A stretch of DNA of 64,000 nucleotides, from the NCBI GenBank assembly GCA_016213105.1, contig JACRBN010000020.1, forward strand, positions 1 to 64,000, given 5' to 3'. Both the position numbers and the translations under genes were made by a program. The stretch comes from Chloroflexota bacterium. Its GTDB lineage: Bacteria > Chloroflexota > Anaerolineae > Anaerolineales > Villigracilaceae. Each line of letters begins with the position of its first letter. Within the stretch, counting starts at the first letter, position 1. The notes below the pieces were generated by a model. That model made no database searches and had not been told where the DNA came from. It saw only the letters and a program-made list of their open reading frames with translations. Shown in pieces: positions 60,801 through 64,000 of the stretch.

Positions 60801-62957
60801 GGCGAACAGAATCCCCAGCGAGGGGCGCGAATACGACTCGCGCAGGATCAACCAGAAATTCTTGTCCTGTTCGAAGATGACGGGGGTGTTCATGGCCACG
60901 CCCAGCACGGGGGTCCCATCCGTGCTGTTCAGGGTGCGGCTGAAGAACGAGTTGCTCCATTGCTTTTGCAGGATGGGACCAACCTGCGCGGCGAGGTCGG
61001 GAGGCATGAAGATGATCGTGGGCCGGTCGGGGAAGGTCTTGCTCCCGTTCAATACCTGCTGGATGTCCACCGTCTCGTAAGCCACATCCTGACGGAATTC
61101 ATTGATGGCGTAGGGTTTGAAATCTTTTTGACCGGGATCGGCGTACAGGTATGCAAATGCTTCGCCATGAGAATCGAGCACCGCCCAGGAGATGTATTGG
61201 TCAGGCTGGGGGCGGTATTGCACAGGGACGCGGCTGAAGAAATCGTATAAGCCGCCCGCTGCGGTCAGCGCGAGCAGCGCGGCCAGCAGTGGCATCGTGC
61301 TCCACTTCACGCGGGCGTGCAGGGAACTAAGCCCGGCCGCGACCGCGTTGACCCCGATGCCGGTCATCAGGGCCAGGGCCGGGATGATCATGACCATGTG
61401 CGTCTGGCGCGGTGGGACGGTGTTCAGGGCGCTCAGCCCCAGCACGTTCGCCAGGAACCACAGCAGCACCAACTGATTGCGCGGTTGTTTGAAACGCCAG
61501 GCGACGATCCCCAGGCCGAGGAAGTAGAAGATCGAGCCGACTGTGCCGGCCAGCGGAAAGGCCACGTAGTGCTCGGAGATGATCCCCGCTTTTTGGAAAA
61601 CGATCAGGGTGCGCAGGATGCCGCGCGCGATCAGCACCAGGTAGATTTTGGGATTGTAGAAAAGCTCGTTGTCGTTGATGGTGAACGGCGGCGCGACGGC
61701 GAACAACTGCTCGGGCGTATAGAATTGCAGCCCATTGAAGGTATTGATGAAGACGCTTTCCCAGGTCTTGTAGGTCATCCCGCGCGGATCGGTGGCGTAG
61801 CCGTGGATCAGGTAGGGGGAGGCGATCAACCCGAAGCCCAGGAACAGCACGACCAGTATGAACAGCAGACTGCGGAATGGGATGCGGCGGAACAACCACA
61901 GCAGCACCACGAAGGCCAGCGCGATGATCAGGGCGAAGCGGGCCGCGAAATACGTATAAAATCCCAGGCCCGACATGCCGCCCGCCAGCAGCAGGTAGAA
62001 GGCGCTGCGGCGATGGACGCCCAGATACAGCCAGTACAGGGCCACGGTGACGAAGAACAGCGCCTGGATGTTGTTATAGCCGAAACGGGAAAAGTCGATG
62101 AAATACGGGCTGGCGATCATCGCGACCGAGGAGGCCACCGCAATGCGGCGGTCGAAGGCCTCGCGGGCCAGCAGGTACAGCGGCGGGACAGTCAGGATGC
62201 CCATCAGCATCGAGCCCATGCGCCAGCCCCACAGGTCGACGCCGAAGAGGCGCATGAACCAGGCCTGGATCACGGAACTGAAGACCGGGAAGGTGTACAC
62301 CCCCGAGGTGAAGATGGACGGCTTGAAGATGCCCACGGCGATGTCGCGGGCGATGGTCCAGAACGAGCCCTCGTCGCCCATGAGCTGGTCGGGCAGGCCC
62401 TGCAGGCGATAGATCCCGATCAGGATGCCCACCGTGAGCAGGCCGAGCATCCACAGCAGGTCGGCGCGCGCCAGCCGCGGAGAGAGGCTCACCTGCCGCT
62501 GACGGTCCCACTGGAAGGCAGCCGACAGAAAGAGCAGGAACGCGGCCAGCCAGAGCGGCACGGAGTACGACGCGAAATCGGGCTTGCCCACGGTTGTCAG
62601 CATCGCAAGGAAGGCAACGCTCCCGATCAGCAGTCCCGGCCAGAAGGAGACCAATCGGCGCAGTTCGAGCGGGGTCGCTTCGATGGCGCTGCGCAGACTG
62701 GGCAGCAGGGAAATCCCGCGCAGGCCCAAGGCCAGCAGGAGTCCACCCGCGACCAGCAGCGGGAAGCCCAGCAGCAGGTTGTTCACACCGGGATCGCCCA
62801 GGAACAGGACCTGGTTGAGCCAGGTGCCGAGCGGCAGCTCCGGCCCGGGTGGAATCGTCTGCGCATTAAAGCGCACCTGTCCGATGGCCACCAGGGCCAG
62901 GCCGGCCAGGGCGATCAGCCAGCGGATCTTCAGCCAGTTGGTCCGTTCCATTTGCAT
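57849..62957 (-). CDS. Giant protein with two GT-C membrane modules and a carbohydrate-binding-like tail
   Basis: The protein is about 1,702 residues. Module 1 (to roughly residue 760) is a multi-helix GT-C/ArnT-PMT fold with the first-loop acidic pair MGDEGSFW near residue 195. A Pro-rich soluble linker follows, then a second GT-C module (about 890-1400) with GLEADETKW near 963. The C-terminal 200 residues form a beta-rich domain with WIEAEDAFQGPGW and YKVWVHYMKR, like carbohydrate-binding family 6 domains. Two catalytic modules in one chain are unusual. ATG 62957 is a guess; TTG 62975 and ATG 62951 are alternatives. Confidence 0.82.
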   Translation of the reverse strand: MQMERTNWLKIRWLIALAGLALVAIGQVRFNAQTIPPGPELPLGTWLNQVLFLGDPGVNNLLLGFPLLVAGGLLLALGLRGISLLPSLRSAIEATPLELRRLVSFWPGLLIGSVAFLAMLTTVGKPDFASYSVPLWLAAFLLFLSAAFQWDRQRQVSLSPRLARADLLWMLGLLTVGILIGIYRLQGLPDQLMGDEGSFWTIARDIAVGIFKPSIFTSGVYTFPVFSSVIQAWFMRLFGVDLWGWRMGSMLMGILTVPPLYLLAREAFDRRIAVASSVAMIASPYFIDFSRFGYNNIQALFFVTVALYWLYLGVHRRSAFYLLLAGGMSGLGFYTYFAARFALIIALAFVVLLWLFRRIPFRSLLFILVVLFLGFGLIASPYLIHGYATDPRGMTYKTWESVFINTFNGLQFYTPEQLFAVAPPFTINDNELFYNPKIYLVLIARGILRTLIVFQKAGIISEHYVAFPLAGTVGSIFYFLGLGIVAWRFKQPRNQLVLLWFLANVLGLSALNTVPPRQTHMVMIIPALALMTGIGVNAVAAGLSSLHARVKWSTMPLLAALLALTAAGGLYDFFSRVPVQYRPQPDQYISWAVLDSHGEAFAYLYADPGQKDFKPYAINEFRQDVAYETVDIQQVLNGSKTFPDRPTIIFMPPDLAAQVGPILQKQWSNSFFSRTLNSTDGTPVLGVAMNTPVIFEQDKNFWLILRESYSRPSLGILFAILLAGFLLAAFFPARWLVRLPTPFRRFVDWVNAPGLGPTQAAEPDYPEEIFVEAVSLPLPQADNPPSEPPEWAERLLPDQPVRETSAKRRFQLPWRAQFKRVEVEDGADLYLRLHLPRLNLPRLNLPFLARGNSPQPAFSLPTLQIPGSVWLVGALMMAIGAQVLIQNNLMVYGTLAYLLSAAGLIVWARLHPKWTAIFANQVRMSPRGEAFAVLFLLLASIALRFFDLKSRVYGLEADETKWTVQSWYSAILRLDLGEFAGMHYNYLPVDFWVRSFFLRLFGLDFISARIESAVLSLVAVVCLYLLVRLITSSPATGLLAALLFSFSFIELNASHQALHNTPPEAWMLAALFAAFVALRDRKAWQFQLTGILLALGMMTYETFYPNVLVVAVYYFGMAVYEIRSRRTSIREWVTSFALLLWPIALVYIFSVRPYVSGRQYYLTGWLQNSSENGGLAGLAGFLLGNARDVLRATFSQLVFDDSLLRWVGPIINPLVLPYVVLGLLYNLWNIRRPHFAFIPLWYLAHTLAGPILLGSTWPRVMYLAIPPLMIWGAMGLWVTLAALRTLVEKQRLQLAVLPLSLAVIVLLANDYSIFTTKLIDPLERQKRRELADLTTTSARDNPMLLFPYLPNQNDSVEVESHVLLYSVAGARGLELDAAEHYQQLEMSTLLSTLWQNKNGEGIDLIFDKTAPLFQEDRAQALNTVLTCYPGASLKSSAVYFDVYHFDPAALQLPQCYSPTPPAGISPSGELTGSQPATFRWQTESAPFTSFLFSLQRQREDIIWIEAEDAFQGPGWHPENAFVDGYNGRGFLLDDWQAGEAVYDLKTEQPGSYKVWVHYMKRRVNDQHNFINLAGQSFEFADNSETTTLFEWVWKEIGVFDLPAGTNPISLTRTYAVDGQFSVFIDAIALTTDPAYRPTDDNSTWQLVLDSGEVNSNMPEYVISETLPPGVYRWSVHIFEGTRIVDALGTRGVASPYTVFIVR

Positions 62958-62984
62958 GTGCGTCGCAGAATCCAAGGGGACGGG

Positions 62985-64000
62985 TTACTTGAGCCCAAGC
63001 TCACTGCGCGAGATGACCATGCGCTGGATCTCGCTGGTGCCCTCGTATATCTCGGTGATCTTGGCGTCGCGGAAGTAGCGCTCGACGGGCAATTCCTTGC
63101 TGTAGCCCATTCCGCCGTGGATCTGCACCGCGGCGTGCGCGCAGAACATGGCCGTCTCGGAGGCGAACAGCTTGGCCATCGAGGCGGGCAGGGAGAAGCG
63201 TTCCTTCGTCGTCTTGGCGCGCTCCTTGGCCAGGGCGGCGTTGTAGACCAGCAGGCGCGCGGCTTCGATGCGGGTCTTCATGTCCGCGATCTTGAAACCC
63301 GTGCCCTGGAACTCGCCGATCTTTTGCCCGAAGGCCTCGCGCTCGGTGGCATAGGAGCGCGCCGCCTCGTAGGCGGCCTCGGCGATACCCAGCGCCTGCG
63401 CGCCGATGCCGATGCGCCCCACGTCCAGCACGGTCATGGCGATCTTGAAGCCCTCGCCTTCCTGGCCGAGAAGATTCTCCGCGGGGATGCGGCAGTCCTC
63501 GAAGATCAATTCGCTGGTGGCCGAGGCGCGGATGCCGAGCTTGGGCTCCTTCTTGCCGCGCACGAAGCCAGGCGTCTTCGCGTCCACAAGGAAGGCGCTG
63601 ATGCCTTTCTGTTTTTTCGAAGGGTCGGTCAGCATGAAAACCACCACATAATCGGCCACGGGGCCGCTGGTGACCCAGGATTTGCGCCCATTGAGCACGT
63701 AGAAGTCGCCATCGCGGACGGCGCGCGAGCGCATGGTGCCCGCGTCCGAACCGGACATGGGCTCGGTCAGTGAATATGCGCCGATGGCCTCGCCCGAGGC
63801 GATGGGCGTGATGAATTTCTTCTTCTGTTCCTCGGTGCCGAACTGTAAAATGCCGTGACAGTAAAGGGAATTGTTGACCGACATGATGACGCCGTGCGAG
63901 GCGTCCACCTTGCAGATCTCCTCCAGGGCCAGCACGTAGGCTAGTGCGTCCATACCCGCGCCGCCGTAGGCCTCAGGCACCTCGATGCCCATGAAGCCCA
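62985..64000 (-). CDS. Acyl-CoA dehydrogenase (5' truncated)
   Basis: The frame is open to the window edge and reads GFMGIEVPEAYGGAGMD at its visible start, so the first 45 or so residues are missing. SLTEPMSGSDAGTMR and the flavin-binding WVTSGPVADYVV follow. The catalytic Glu is in ITEIYEGTSEIQRMVISR near the C-terminus. The enzyme oxidises acyl-CoA thioesters with electron-transfer flavoprotein, in fatty-acid breakdown. The start of the gene lies beyond base 64000. Confidence 0.94.
   Translation of the reverse strand, partial: GFMGIEVPEAYGGAGMDALAYVLALEEICKVDASHGVIMSVNNSLYCHGILQFGTEEQKKKFITPIASGEAIGAYSLTEPMSGSDAGTMRSRAVRDGDFYVLNGRKSWVTSGPVADYVVVFMLTDPSKKQKGISAFLVDAKTPGFVRGKKEPKLGIRASATSELIFEDCRIPAENLLGQEGEGFKIAMTVLDVGRIGIGAQALGIAEAAYEAARSYATEREAFGQKIGEFQGTGFKIADMKTRIEAARLLVYNAALAKERAKTTKERFSLPASMAKLFASETAMFCAHAAVQIHGGMGYSKELPVERYFRDAKITEIYEGTSEIQRMVISRSELGLK

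Noticed and set aside
61317-63773. 818-residue plus-strand frame
   Set aside because: It is antisense to the giant GT-C gene and the acyl-CoA dehydrogenase gene and has low-complexity Gln/Arg/Gly composition.

Overview
The window looks like chromosome of an Anaerolineae-type Chloroflexota bacterium. This is inferred from the mix of genes and style: DUF4013 and DUF1028 proteins, fused membrane/spermidine-synthase-like proteins, many lipoproteins with Thr/Pro-rich linkers, very large GT-C glycosyltransferases, and many short palindromic repeats between genes. No rRNA or taxonomic marker proves it. One tRNA gene, Leu(UAG), is present.

Bases 1-9600 are an accessory region. It opens with the end of a type I methyltransferase (hsdM) and a complete hsdS. 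Behind hsdS lies an array in which the last 88 bases of hsdS recur seven times without indels (R1-R7, R1 being the hsdS end itself), plus three damaged copies (R8-R10), all in the same direction. Between copies sit unrelated cargo genes: a one-TM protein, a two-TM bulb-lectin protein, a two-TM MIR-repeat protein, a DUF7662-like protein, and a Tat-signal protein coupled to a radical SAM/SPASM enzyme. Many junctions are ATGA or GTGA overlaps. On the opposite strand the same plan appears on a smaller scale: a cupin gene, a small membrane gene, then a 102-base copy of the cupin 3' end. An RHS-core fragment lies between the two arrays. This pattern of cargo followed by a host-gene 3' end is the most unusual thing in the window.

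Bases 9600-30900 hold an alpha/beta hydrolase, a DUF4013 protein, a GH31 glycosidase resembling sulfoquinovosidases, a tandem pair of membrane/spermidine-synthase-like genes, lipoproteins, a PAQR/hemolysin III protein, two methyltransferases, YtxH, an operon of DUF1028, HAD and rlmN, clpP, tig, tRNA-Leu, a cytochrome c lipoprotein with a DUF2231 membrane protein, and a SET-domain protein.

Bases 31000-49700 hold a radical SAM DNA-repair-type gene under an SOS-like operator, a polyphosphate module (ppk1 plus CHAD), a Tat metallophosphoesterase, VanZ, scpA divergent from moaC-cupin-moaD-moaE-GNAT, fabF, rplS, a class I amidotransferase, DUF4442, a lipoprotein, murI, a saccharopine-dehydrogenase-like protein, an ICMT-like methyltransferase and a CYTH protein.

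Bases 49700-64000 hold an acyl-CoA carboxylase cluster (biotin carrier, biotin carboxylase, HD protein, carboxyltransferase) coupled to a GT-C membrane protein, an oxidoreductase carrying an in-frame palindromic insertion, a 1,700-residue double GT-C protein with a carbohydrate-binding-like tail, and a 5'-truncated acyl-CoA dehydrogenase. Several genes (moaC, scpA, vanZ-like, the repair radical SAM and a DUF948-like gene) have a -10 box only 6-9 bases before the start codon and so look leaderless.
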